From positions 2,046,001 through 2,110,000 of the forward strand of contig NZ_LLKN01000002.1 in assembly GCF_002900095.1 (NCBI RefSeq): a stretch of 64,000 nt of DNA. Direction: 5' to 3'. This stretch comes from Salegentibacter mishustinae. GTDB taxonomy: Bacteria > Bacteroidota > Bacteroidia > Flavobacteriales > Flavobacteriaceae. The position numbers and the translations under genes are program-made. The stretch's first letter is position 1, and the number at the start of each line of letters is the position of its first letter. Of this stretch, positions 43,732 through 52,992 are shown piece after piece. A model generated the notes under the pieces. The model was not told where the DNA came from and ran no database searches. It saw only the letters and a program-made list of their open reading frames with translations.

Positions 43732-44859
43732 ATGAGAACCAGTAAATTTTTATTACTTTTTACCGTGGTATTTACCATGTTTGCGTGTAACGACGAATAT
43801 CCAGATCTAGAAGATGGGATGTACGCCGAATTTAAAACCAATTACGGAACTTTTGTAGCCGAACTCTATTATGAGGCTACACCTATTACCGTATCCAGCT
43901 TTGTTTCTCTTGCAGAGGGCACAAACAAAATGGTAGATAGTACACACAAAGGAAAAAATTATTACAACGGACTTACTTTTCACAGAATTATAGATGGATT
44001 TGTAATTCAGGGTGGTGATCCTACCGGAACCGGTAGTGGTGGCCCGGGTTACAAGTTTCCAGATGAGATTGTAGACAGCTTAAGTCATGATTCTAAAGGT
44101 ATTCTTTCTATGGCCAATGCCGGCCCCGGAACAAACGGAAGCCAGTTTTTTGTAACCCTTGCTCCTACCCAAAATCTTGATGGCAGACATACCGTTTTTG
44201 GTAAAGTAATTAAAGGCCAGGATGTTGTTGACGCTATTGGAAAAGTAGAAACCGCAGAGCGTGATAAGCCTGTAAAAACGGTTACTATGGAAGAAGTAAA
44301 CATCGTTAGAAAGGGCAAATCGGCTAAGAATTTTGATGCTCCTAAGGTTTTTGAGGAAGAATTGCAGGCTATAAAAGACCAGGAAGAAGCAGAAGCTAAA
44401 AAACGCGAGGAAGCAAAAAATGAAAACGCTGAATATTTTAGCAGCAAAAAAGAAGAAGCTGAAAGCTTAGAAAGTGGTCTAAAAATCTACTTTGAAGAAA
44501 AAGGAGATGGTGAAACCCCAGAAACCGGACAGATGGTAGAAGTTTGGTACGAAGGCTATTTTGAAGATGGTGATATTTTTGACACCAACAAAAAAGAGCT
44601 TGCAGAGGAAATGGGACTTTTTAATCCAACTCGTGAAGCCCAGGGTGGTTATGCCAATCCAATGGTTGTACCTTATGGTCCTGATGCTCCAATGATTCCT
44701 GGTTTTAAAGAAGGTATTCAACAAATGAGTGTTGGAGATACTGCCTTACTTTTTGTACCAAGCCATTTAGGATATGGTGAGCGTGGTGCCGGTGGTGGTG
44801 TGATTCCTCCAAATACAAACCTTGTATTTAGGGTTGAATTAGCAGGGATTAAAAAATAA
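43732..44859 (+). CDS. cyclophilin-FKBP fusion peptidyl-prolyl isomerase lipoprotein
   Basis: The 375-residue lipoprotein (lipobox 'MFAC', Cys19) carries two unrelated PPIase domains. The first (about 30-190) is cyclophilin: 'FHRIIDGFVIQGGDP', 'NGSQFFVTLAPTQNLDGRHTVFGKV'. The second (about 270-375) is FKBP: 'GQMVEVWYEGYFEDG', 'GYGERGAGGGVIPPNTNLVFRVEL'. A charged helical linker (about 205-250) separates them and may form a coiled coil. This order is the CYN-FKBP (CFBP) type of dual-family immunophilin. It follows gldI and likely folds outer-membrane or secreted proteins. Confidence 0.93.
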   Translation: MRTSKFLLLFTVVFTMFACNDEYPDLEDGMYAEFKTNYGTFVAELYYEATPITVSSFVSLAEGTNKMVDSTHKGKNYYNGLTFHRIIDGFVIQGGDPTGTGSGGPGYKFPDEIVDSLSHDSKGILSMANAGPGTNGSQFFVTLAPTQNLDGRHTVFGKVIKGQDVVDAIGKVETAERDKPVKTVTMEEVNIVRKGKSAKNFDAPKVFEEELQAIKDQEEAEAKKREEAKNENAEYFSSKKEEAESLESGLKIYFEEKGDGETPETGQMVEVWYEGYFEDGDIFDTNKKELAEEMGLFNPTREAQGGYANPMVVPYGPDAPMIPGFKEGIQQMSVGDTALLFVPSHLGYGERGAGGGVIPPNTNLVFRVELAGIKK

Positions 44860-44876
44860 TTTCCCTGAATAAAATA

Positions 44877-44918
44877 AAAAAGGCTGTTTGAAAAATTAAT
44901 TTTTCAAACAGCCTTTTT
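44877..44918. terminator. bidirectional terminator between the immunophilin and pepD genes
   Basis: AAAAAGGCTGTTTGAAAAA (44877-44895) pairs perfectly with 44900-44918, a 19-bp stem between convergent genes, with A- and T-tracts at the base. Confidence 0.9.
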
Positions 44919-44937
44919 ACTTTTCAATATTTCCGAA

Positions 44938-46398
44938 TTATTTCTTCGGAATATTCTTTAAAACTTCTAATAAGAATTTCCAGTATTTCTGAGCTGACAA
45001 AATACCAGCTCTTTCATCTGGGGAATGCGCTCCTCTAATTGTTGGGCCAAAAGAGATCATATCCATTTCAGGATAATGATTACCAATTATTCCACATTCC
45101 AAACCTGCGTGGCAGGCTGCAACATCAGCTTTCTCATTATGCAAGTTTTGATATAATCCATCTACAACTTTTAAGATAGCTGAATTAGGGTTTGGCGCCC
45201 ATCCTGGGTACTCCCCGGAAAGTTTCACTTTAAATTTAGCCAACTCGAAAGTAGCTTCCAGACTATTAGCTAAATCATCTTTAGAAGATTCTACCGATGA
45301 TCTGGTTAGGCAGTTAATCTTCACCTTTCCATCCCCTACTTTTACGCTGGCGATATTGTTAGAAGCTTCCACTAAACCTTCAATATCAGAGCTCATTCTA
45401 TAAACTCCGTTATGCGCTGCAGAAATCGCTTTGATCACTTCCTGCTGGTCTTCCACCTTCATTACCTTATTAGGAACTTCGGTTTCAGAAATCTCAATAT
45501 CCATATTAGGTTCTAAAGAAGCAAATTCAGCTTTAATCTCACGAACCTGTTGAATAATTTCAGTTAAAAAGGTTTCGGTATTCGATTTATCTACCACTAC
45601 TATAGCTTCACTTTCTCTAGGAATGGCATTTCTTAATCCGCCACCATTAATGCTGGAAACACGCAGTCCAAAATCCCGATTGGCATCAAAAAGAACGCGA
45701 GCCATTATTTTATTAGCATTGGCCAGGCCTTTTATAATATCCATCCCCGAGTGACCGCCTTGCAATCCTTTAACTTTAATAAGGTATCCTACCGAATTAT
45801 CTGGAGTATGCTCTTCTTCATAATCTCTTACCGCTGTAATGTCTACTCCGCCGGCACACCCAATGCCTATTTCATCATCTTCTTCGGTATCTAAATTTAG
45901 AAGAATATCACCCTGAAGTAAATTAGGATCTAAACCTTTGGCACCTGTCATTCCGGTTTCTTCATCTATAGTAAATAGCGCTTCAAGAGCAGGATGCTCA
46001 ATCTCTTTACTTTCTAAAATTGCCATCATACTGGCAACACCCAAACCGTTATCGGCTCCAAGTGTTGTTCCCTTAGCTTTTACCCAATCTCCATCTACAT
46101 ACATATTGATACCGCTAGTTTCAAAATCAAAATCGGTATCATTATTTTTTTGGTGCACCATATCTAGATGCGCCTGCAGTACAATTGGTTTTCTATCTTC
46201 CATCCCGGCAGTAGCTGGTTTTCTAATCACCACGTTTCCGGTTTCATCAACCAGGGTTTCCAGGTTAAGATTATTCCCAAATTTTTTCATAAACTCAATT
46301 ACCCGTTCTTCTTTTTTTGAAGGTCGTGGCACTTCGTTTAGATCGGCAAATTTATTCCATAAGATTTTCGGCTCTAATTCCCTTATTTCTTCGTTCAT
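44938..46398 (-). CDS. pepD: aminoacyl-histidine dipeptidase (peptidase D, M20C)
   Basis: The 486-residue zinc dipeptidase has motifs 'VLQAHLDMVHQK' (His ligand, about 79-90), 'GTTLGADNGLGVA' (bridging Asp, about 114-126), 'IDEETGMTGA' (catalytic and ligand Glu, about 142-151), and 'SFGPTIRGAHSPDER' near the C-terminus with a His ligand. PepD cleaves Xaa-His dipeptides such as carnosine and other dipeptides. The length is that of cytosolic PepD, without a signal peptide. It is monocistronic, with a likely promoter 23 bp upstream. Confidence 0.95.
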   Translation of the reverse strand: MNEEIRELEPKILWNKFADLNEVPRPSKKEERVIEFMKKFGNNLNLETLVDETGNVVIRKPATAGMEDRKPIVLQAHLDMVHQKNNDTDFDFETSGINMYVDGDWVKAKGTTLGADNGLGVASMMAILESKEIEHPALEALFTIDEETGMTGAKGLDPNLLQGDILLNLDTEEDDEIGIGCAGGVDITAVRDYEEEHTPDNSVGYLIKVKGLQGGHSGMDIIKGLANANKIMARVLFDANRDFGLRVSSINGGGLRNAIPRESEAIVVVDKSNTETFLTEIIQQVREIKAEFASLEPNMDIEISETEVPNKVMKVEDQQEVIKAISAAHNGVYRMSSDIEGLVEASNNIASVKVGDGKVKINCLTRSSVESSKDDLANSLEATFELAKFKVKLSGEYPGWAPNPNSAILKVVDGLYQNLHNEKADVAACHAGLECGIIGNHYPEMDMISFGPTIRGAHSPDERAGILSAQKYWKFLLEVLKNIPKK

Positions 46399-46420
46399 TG
46401 TTTTATATTTTGGTCTTTCA

Positions 46421-46428
46421 CAAAGGTA
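46421..46428 (-). promoter_or_regulatory. putative -7 element of pepD
   Basis: Minus-strand TACCTTTG matches TAnnTTTG, 23 bp before the pepD ATG. The -33 position reads TTC rather than TTG. Confidence 0.4.
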
Positions 46429-46543
46429 TTGGTAATTAGCAAAGAAGGAAAATTTACAGGCTTTTTAAAACTAATTTAACCAATACAGGATGAGCTGATT
46501 AAGATTTTAAGCCGTGTTTTGCTATTAATTGTATTTTTAGATC

Positions 46544-47617
46544 GTGAAGAAAAAAGGACTTTATATTCTAGCTTTTTTGCTGCCGGTGCAGATCGTTTTT
46601 ATCATTTTCCTGGCAGGTTATCCCGAACTGGTTGAAAACTGGTACAGCCGACTTATATATCCGGAAATTTCAAAGTTAATGCGTTACGGGATTGGTTTTT
46701 TGCCTTTTTCGCTCGGTGATCTTTTATATACCTTCTTCGGAATTTTAATAGTACTTTGGATAATAAGACGTTTTAAACAGAAATTTAGAAATCCACGGTT
46801 TTGGTTAATAGACGCTATGGCTACTTTATCTATAGTTTATGCCTGTTTTCATATTTTCTGGGGATTTAATTACTATCGCCTTCCCCTTCATAAAGCTTTG
46901 GAAATTGAAAAAGATTATACTACCGAAGAACTTTATTCTCTTTCTGAAATTTTAATCACCGAATCTAACAAGCTCCATAATCAGCTTACCGAAAATGATT
47001 CTGTTAGCGTGGTGATTCCCTATTCTAAAGATGAAATATTTGAAAAGACTATCACCGGGTACGCCAATATTAGCAAAGATTATCCTGAACTAACTTATAA
47101 GGGTGAATCACTAAAACGGTCATTATATAGCATTCCGCTTTCCTATATGGGTTTTAATGGCTATCTGAATCCGCTTACCGGCGAGGCGCAGGTAAATACA
47201 CAAATTGTTTCTTATAAAATACCCACCACTGCCAGCCACGAAATTGGGCATCAATTAGGATTTGCTAAAGAAAACGAAGCAAATTTTATAGCCTGCCTAA
47301 GCACAATGAACCATCCCGATGCTTATTTTAGATACTCGGGCTACACCTTTGCCTTGCGCTACTGCCTCAGCGAATTATACCGAAGAGATCCGGAAAAATT
47401 TGAAACTTTAAAAGCTAAGATGAACCTGGGAATATTAGAAAACTACCGCGAAGTAGAAGACTTCTGGCTGGCTCATCAAAATCCATTTGAACCGCTCTTT
47501 CAGGCTTTTTACAATCGTTTTCTTATAGTGAACAACCAGGCCGACGGAATGAAAAGCTACAGTTACGTAGTAGCACTCCTGGTGAATTACTTCTCAGAAG
47601 AAAAGAACAGACTTTAA
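46544..47617 (+). CDS. DUF3810 family membrane protein with zincin-like motif
   Basis: The 357-residue protein has three N-terminal helices (about 4-24, 50-70 and 84-103) and a soluble domain with 'SHEIGHQLGFAKENEANF': HExxH at H232-H236 and a downstream 'ENEANF' Glu that could be the third zinc ligand. DUF3810 proteins are common in Bacteroidota and unstudied, but the motif suggests a membrane-bound metallopeptidase. The start is GTG 46544, as no earlier ATG is available. It stands alone between pepD (divergent) and the amidohydrolase genes. Confidence 0.85.
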   Translation: MKKKGLYILAFLLPVQIVFIIFLAGYPELVENWYSRLIYPEISKLMRYGIGFLPFSLGDLLYTFFGILIVLWIIRRFKQKFRNPRFWLIDAMATLSIVYACFHIFWGFNYYRLPLHKALEIEKDYTTEELYSLSEILITESNKLHNQLTENDSVSVVIPYSKDEIFEKTITGYANISKDYPELTYKGESLKRSLYSIPLSYMGFNGYLNPLTGEAQVNTQIVSYKIPTTASHEIGHQLGFAKENEANFIACLSTMNHPDAYFRYSGYTFALRYCLSELYRRDPEKFETLKAKMNLGILENYREVEDFWLAHQNPFEPLFQAFYNRFLIVNNQADGMKSYSYVVALLVNYFSEEKNRL

Positions 47618-47719
47618 ATAAATTCTCGCTTAGTTTTTAAATCCAATTTCAGCTTTGTTATAATTTTCTTAATTTACGGCACTTTAAGTGCTAAACCACA
47701 TTTAATCCAATTAAAATTT

Positions 47720-50700
47720 ATGAAATTAAGACTTTTGCTATGTCTGGTATTTCTGGTCACCCTACAAAGTAAGGCGCAGGAATACTTCCCTAAAAATGAT
47801 GGGGTAAAAAATCCCCAAACCAACCACACCGTATTTAAAAATGCTAAAATTCACGTAAGTCCGCAGGAAATTATTGAAAACGGAAGTTTCGTGGTAAAAG
47901 ATGGTAAAATTACCGCCATTGGCAAATCGGTTAACGAACCTGCTAATAGTATAGTGATAGATCTGCAAGGAAAGGAAGTATATCCTTCTTTTATTGATCT
48001 TTACAGCAGCTTCGGAATAAAAGAACCTAAAGAGGTTGAAGGCGGTAATGGTCAGCCGCAATATGAGGCTAGCCGGGAAGGTTATTACTGGAACGACCAT
48101 ATTAGGCCTGAAACTGAAGCTGTAGCCGCTTTTAATTACGATGAAAAAGCCGCTGCTTCCCTGCATAAAGCCGGATTTAGCGTGGTAAACACCCACGTTC
48201 CCGATGGTATTATTCGCGGCACCGGAATGCTTGTAGCTTTAAATCCTGAAGGTACCGAAGGAGATCGCATTCTTAAAGATCGTTCGGCTCAATACCTTTC
48301 TTTAGACAAAAGTAAACTTTCGAGACAAGCTTATCCTACCTCAACAATGGGCGCCATGGCTTTAATTCGCCAAACTTATTTAGATGCAGAATGGTATGGA
48401 AAAGGAAAGTCTGAAAACAAAGATTTAGCCCTGGAAGCACTAAATAGAAATAAAAATCTCACACAAATATTTGCTACCGATAATCTTCTGGATGCTTTAA
48501 GAGCGGGGAAAATAGGGAAGGAATTCAACGTGGGTTATGTGATCTTAGGTGACGGAAAAGAATATCAGCGTCTCCAGGAAATTAAAGAAACCGGAAGTAC
48601 GTTTATTGTACCTCTTAATTTCCCTGATGCTTACGATGTAGAAGACCCATTTATGGCCGAACACGTGACTTTAGAAGAAATGAAAACATGGAACCAGGCA
48701 CCTGCAAACCTTAAAATGCTTGCAGAAAAAAACATCCCGTTTACCATAACTACCCACGATCTTGATGTTGAAAAAGATTTTAGAAACAACTTATTAAAAG
48801 CGGTTAAATACGGTTTAAGCAAAGAAGATGCTCTTGCCGCATTAACCACCACGCCAGCAAAGATTTTAGGAGAAGAAAATCGTTTGGGAACATTAAAGGA
48901 AGGCGCCTGGGCGAATTTCATCATTACATCGGGAGATTATTTTGATAAAGAAACCAGTATTTACGAAAACTGGATCCAGGGAAAAAAGGCGGTGATCAAT
49001 AAAATGAAGACTACCGATATTACCGGAACTTACACTCTTAAGGTAGAGGAAAAAGATTACGAATTAAAAATAACCGGTAAACCGGAAGCGCCAAAAGCAA
49101 GTGTAACATCTGGCGATACAAAATTGGGCGCAAAGCTTAGTTTTTCTAATAACTGGATGAATTTATTACTTTCTTCGGCAGATACTACAAAAATAGGTTT
49201 CACCCGTTTAGTTGCTAAAACCGATGAAAATATTGATAAAATTTCAGGAACAGCCTATTTAAGTGATGGTTCAGAAACATCTTTTAGCGCGGTTAAAAAA
49301 TCTTCAACCGAAATTACCGAAACCTCTGAAGAGGAAGAAGAAAATGGTGAGAAAGATGATGATGATAAGGACGAGGAAATACGGGAAATTATGTCGGTAA
49401 GTTTTCCGAATAAAGCTTACGGGTTTTCAGAAATGCCTAAAGAAGAAACCATTCTTTTTCAAAATGCCACGGTTTGGACCAATGAAGAGGAAGGAATTAT
49501 AGAAAATACCGATGTTTTAGTAAAAGATGGTAAAATTTCCAGAATTGGAGAAAACCTTAAGGTTGGAAATGCCAGGGTAATTGACGCAACGGGAAAACAC
49601 CTTACTTCTGGAATTATAGACGAGCATTCCCATATTGCAGCATCGGCCATTAACGAAGCCGGACACAATTCTACTGCCGAAGTAAGTATGGAAGATGTGG
49701 TAGACCCTACCGATATGAATATTTACCGAAACCTTGCCGGTGGAGTAACTACCGTTCAGCTTTTACACGGTTCGGCAAATCCCATTGGTGGACGTTCTGC
49801 GATTTTGAGGTTAAAATGGGGGGAAAATGCTGAAGACTTAATTTTTGAAAATTCCCCAAAATTTATAAAATTCGCATTAGGTGAAAACGTAAAGCAATCT
49901 AACTGGGGAAGCCGCTCGAGGTTTCCACAAACCCGTATGGGCGTAGAGCAGGTTTTTACCGATTATTTCACCAGGGCAAGAGAATACGAAGAGGCCAGGA
50001 AAACCGATAAGGATTTTAGAAAAGATCTTGAAATGGAAACGCTGGTTGAAATTCTTAACAGCGAACGTTTTGTTTCAGCACACTCTTATGTTCAGAGCGA
50101 AATTAATATGTTGATGAAAGTTGCTGAAAATTTTGATTTCAGAATTAATACTTTCACGCATATTTTAGAAGGTTATAAAGTAGCCGATAAAATGAAGGAA
50201 CACGGTGCCGGCGGTTCTACTTTTTCTGACTGGTGGGCTTATAAATATGAGGTAAATGATGCTATTCCATTTAACGCCCCAATTATGCATAGCCAGGGAA
50301 TTGTTACCGCTATTAATAGTGATGATGCCGAAATGAGCAGAAGATTAAACCAGGAGGCAGCAAAATCTGTAAAATACGGCGGAGTTTCCGAAGAAGATGC
50401 CTGGAAATTTGTAACATTGAACCCGGCAAAATTATTGCATATAGATGATAGAGTTGGAAGCATAAAAACAGGAAAAGACGCCGATCTTGTGCTATGGTCA
50501 GATAATCCATTATCTATCTACGCCAAAGCAGAAAAAACGCTGATTCAGGGAAAAGTTTTCTTTGATATTGAAAAAGACAAAAAACTTAGAGAAGAGATTC
50601 AGCAACAAAGAAGTACACTTATCACGCAAATGCTGCAAGCCAAAAACAAAGGTTTAAAAACGCAGCCGGTGACAAAGAAAGAAGAACAACATATCCATTG

Positions 50701-50725
50701 TAACCTATTGGAGGAAATACATTAA
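47720..50725 (+). CDS. secreted tandem amidohydrolase-family protein
   Basis: The 1,001-residue protein has a signal peptide (about 1-19, ending 'SKAQ') and two amidohydrolase-like halves. The N-terminal half (about 25-435) has composite beta blocks 'NAKIHVSPQEIIENGSFVVKDGK' but the metal motif is lost: 'FIDLYSSF' replaces 'IDxHxH'. After an acidic Glu/Asp-rich linker (about 533-556), the second half keeps 'IIDEHSHIA' (H636, H638) and 'GIVTAINSDDAEMSRR', so it is the likely catalytic part (imidazolonepropionase-like subgroup). The substrate is unknown. The next gene follows 7 bp downstream. Confidence 0.85.
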   Translation: MKLRLLLCLVFLVTLQSKAQEYFPKNDGVKNPQTNHTVFKNAKIHVSPQEIIENGSFVVKDGKITAIGKSVNEPANSIVIDLQGKEVYPSFIDLYSSFGIKEPKEVEGGNGQPQYEASREGYYWNDHIRPETEAVAAFNYDEKAAASLHKAGFSVVNTHVPDGIIRGTGMLVALNPEGTEGDRILKDRSAQYLSLDKSKLSRQAYPTSTMGAMALIRQTYLDAEWYGKGKSENKDLALEALNRNKNLTQIFATDNLLDALRAGKIGKEFNVGYVILGDGKEYQRLQEIKETGSTFIVPLNFPDAYDVEDPFMAEHVTLEEMKTWNQAPANLKMLAEKNIPFTITTHDLDVEKDFRNNLLKAVKYGLSKEDALAALTTTPAKILGEENRLGTLKEGAWANFIITSGDYFDKETSIYENWIQGKKAVINKMKTTDITGTYTLKVEEKDYELKITGKPEAPKASVTSGDTKLGAKLSFSNNWMNLLLSSADTTKIGFTRLVAKTDENIDKISGTAYLSDGSETSFSAVKKSSTEITETSEEEEENGEKDDDDKDEEIREIMSVSFPNKAYGFSEMPKEETILFQNATVWTNEEEGIIENTDVLVKDGKISRIGENLKVGNARVIDATGKHLTSGIIDEHSHIAASAINEAGHNSTAEVSMEDVVDPTDMNIYRNLAGGVTTVQLLHGSANPIGGRSAILRLKWGENAEDLIFENSPKFIKFALGENVKQSNWGSRSRFPQTRMGVEQVFTDYFTRAREYEEARKTDKDFRKDLEMETLVEILNSERFVSAHSYVQSEINMLMKVAENFDFRINTFTHILEGYKVADKMKEHGAGGSTFSDWWAYKYEVNDAIPFNAPIMHSQGIVTAINSDDAEMSRRLNQEAAKSVKYGGVSEEDAWKFVTLNPAKLLHIDDRVGSIKTGKDADLVLWSDNPLSIYAKAEKTLIQGKVFFDIEKDKKLREEIQQQRSTLITQMLQAKNKGLKTQPVTKKEEQHIHCNLLEEIH

Positions 50726-50732
50726 AAGAAAA

Positions 50733-52040
50733 ATGAAGATGAAATATTTAGTAATACTTGCACTATTTACCTGCATAGGAAATTCTTTTGCCCAGCAAAC
50801 CCCGGCTTCAAAGCAAACTGAAGCAGTAACGATTGTTGGCGCTACCGCTCACCTGGGGAACGGAGAAGTGATTGAAAATAGTTTGATAATCTTTGAAGAC
50901 GGCAAGATCACCCAGGTAATGGATGCTACCGCTACAAAAATGCAATACCGCGGCCGAATTATTGAAGCCGAAGGAAAACATGTTTATCCGGGCTTTATTG
51001 CGCCAAACGCCACCTTAGGTTTAGTAGAGATCGACGCTGTTCGTGCTACAGACGATGAAGATGAAATAGGTTCTATGCTTCCGCACATTAGAAGTTTAAT
51101 TGCCTACAATGCCGAAAGTAAGATCGTTGAAAGCATGCGCCCAAATGGTGTGCTCATGGGACAAATTGTTCCTCGTGGCGGCAGGATCTCGGGAACTTCT
51201 TCTATTGTGCAGTTTGATGCCTGGAATTGGGAAGACGCAGTAATTAAAGAAGACGATGGTTTACACATTAACTGGCCAAGTAGTTTTACAAGAGGACGCT
51301 GGTGGGCCGGTGAAGATCCCGGAATAAAAGTGAGTGACGACTACCAGGATGAAATTTCCAAGCTAAAAGAATTTTTTACCTCGGCTAAAGCTTATTTAAA
51401 GGGTAGCAAAGAGAAAACTAACCTGGCTTATGATGCGATGCAAAATGTTTTCACAGGAGATAAAAGGGTTTATGTTCACGTTGATGGAAAAAAGGAGATT
51501 CTGGACGTGATTGAATTTAAAAAAGACCAGAAACTGGAACATTTAGTTATTGTTGGCGGCTATGAAGCACATAAAACAATTCAGGATTTAAAGGAAAATA
51601 ATATTCCAGTTTTGGTGCAGCGGCCTCATGACACGCCTAACAGCGAAGATCACGATTATGATTTTCCATATAAATTAGCCGGAATTTTACATAACCAGGG
51701 GGTTTTGGTTGCCCTGGAAAGCAGCGGTAGTATGGAAAGAATGAACACCAGAAATCTTCCGTTTTATGCTGGTACAGCAGGTGCTTATGGTTTGGGAAAA
51801 GAAGAAGCTCTAAAGTTAATCACTTCGAATACGGCAAAAATTCTTGGGATAGATAATATGCTTGGAACCCTGGAAAAAGGAAAAACCGCAACCTTATTTA
51901 TAAGTGAAGGAGACGCATTGGATATGCGCGGAAATATTCTAACCCACGCTTTTATTCAAGGTCGCCAGGTAAGTTTAGATACTCACCAGACCGAACTTTA
52001 CGAACGGTATATGAAGAAATACGATAGCGCAAGCAAATAA
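50733..52040 (+). CDS. secreted amidohydrolase-like protein, probably catalytically altered
   Basis: The 435-residue protein has a signal peptide (about 1-20, 'FTCIGNSFAQ') and the amidohydrolase composite domain with 'GATAHLGNGEVIENSLIIFEDGK' and the C-terminal 'NTAKILGIDNMLGTLEKGKTATL'. Like the first half of its neighbour, it lacks the HxH metal motif: 'GFIAPNATLG' occupies its place. It looks like a pseudo-enzyme subunit that partners with the 1,001-residue protein. The 7-bp spacing makes one operon. A terminator follows. Confidence 0.8.
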   Translation: MKMKYLVILALFTCIGNSFAQQTPASKQTEAVTIVGATAHLGNGEVIENSLIIFEDGKITQVMDATATKMQYRGRIIEAEGKHVYPGFIAPNATLGLVEIDAVRATDDEDEIGSMLPHIRSLIAYNAESKIVESMRPNGVLMGQIVPRGGRISGTSSIVQFDAWNWEDAVIKEDDGLHINWPSSFTRGRWWAGEDPGIKVSDDYQDEISKLKEFFTSAKAYLKGSKEKTNLAYDAMQNVFTGDKRVYVHVDGKKEILDVIEFKKDQKLEHLVIVGGYEAHKTIQDLKENNIPVLVQRPHDTPNSEDHDYDFPYKLAGILHNQGVLVALESSGSMERMNTRNLPFYAGTAGAYGLGKEEALKLITSNTAKILGIDNMLGTLEKGKTATLFISEGDALDMRGNILTHAFIQGRQVSLDTHQTELYERYMKKYDSASK

Positions 52041-52062
52041 TTCGTATTTCTCTATATTTATT

Positions 52063-52109
52063 AAGAGGTTAACAATTTTACCAGTACAGGTATTTTGTTG
52101 ACCTCTTTT
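52063..52109 (+). terminator. intrinsic terminator after the amidohydrolase operon
   Basis: AAGAGGTTAACAA (52063-52075) pairs with TTGTTGACCTCTT (52095-52107) with one G-U pair, followed by TT. Confidence 0.75.
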
Positions 52110-52145
52110 CTTTGCAATAGGTTTAAACTCTCTATTTTTACATTT

Positions 52146-52940
52146 ATGGTCAAGCAAATTAGCAGCACACAGAACAAAGAGGTGAAACACCTGCTCCAAC
52201 TGCAGGAAAAATCCCGCCTACGCCGAAAAGAAGGTATTTTCCTGGTAGAAGGTCAACGGGAAATTCAATTGGCTTTAAAGGGAGGTTTCGAACTGCAATC
52301 AATATATTTTTGTGCAGATTTAATCGATTTTAAAGCAATTGAAGAACTTATTTCAAACAAAGTTTTAATTACTGAAATCTCTGCCGAAGTTTACGAGAAA
52401 ATAGCCTACCGAGGCAGTACCGAAGGTGTTTTGGCAATTTTTAAAGCAAAAGAAAACAACCTTAAAAGTATTAAATTTGAAATTAAAAACCCTTTAATTC
52501 TTATCGCTGAAGCTCCTGAAAAACCGGGAAATATAGGTGCGATCTTAAGAACTGCCGATGCTGCAAAAGTAGATGCTGTTTTTATCGCGAATCCAAAAAC
52601 CGATCTCTACAATCCCAATATTATCCGCTCCAGTGTTGGTTGTGTATTCACCAATCAAATCGCCACGGGCAGCACTTCAGAAATCATTGATTTTCTAAAG
52701 AAAAATAATATTTCAATTTACGCTGCGACTTTGCAAGCTTCAAAACCTTATCACCAAATAGATTTCATCCAATCGGCAGCTATTGTAGTGGGAACTGAAG
52801 CCACCGGATTAAGCCAGGAATGGCGCGAAAGTTCAACACAAAATATTATTATTCCAATGAGTGGTGAAATTGATTCTATGAATGTTTCTGTTGCGGCAGG
52901 AATACTTATTTTTGAAGCCAAAAGACAACGCGGTTTTTAA
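52146..52940 (+). CDS. TrmH/SpoU family RNA 2'-O-methyltransferase
   Basis: The 264-residue protein starts at ATG 52146; the frame upstream opens only with TTG inside the terminator. The N-terminal substrate-binding domain has 'STQNKEVKHLLQLQEKSRLRRKEGIFLVEGQREI', then the SPOUT knot: 'EKPGNIGAILRTADAA' (motif 1, Asn/Arg), 'NIIRSSVGCVF' (motif 2) and 'VVGTEATGLSQEW' with 'IPMSGEIDSMNVSVAAGI' (motif 3, SAM knot). It probably methylates 23S rRNA or tRNA ribose; exact site unknown. Confidence 0.92.
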   Translation: MVKQISSTQNKEVKHLLQLQEKSRLRRKEGIFLVEGQREIQLALKGGFELQSIYFCADLIDFKAIEELISNKVLITEISAEVYEKIAYRGSTEGVLAIFKAKENNLKSIKFEIKNPLILIAEAPEKPGNIGAILRTADAAKVDAVFIANPKTDLYNPNIIRSSVGCVFTNQIATGSTSEIIDFLKKNNISIYAATLQASKPYHQIDFIQSAAIVVGTEATGLSQEWRESSTQNIIIPMSGEIDSMNVSVAAGILIFEAKRQRGF

Positions 52941-52992
52941 AGAAAAAACACCGGCACTTTTAAGTATAATTCAGCATTAAAAATAAAAGCCT

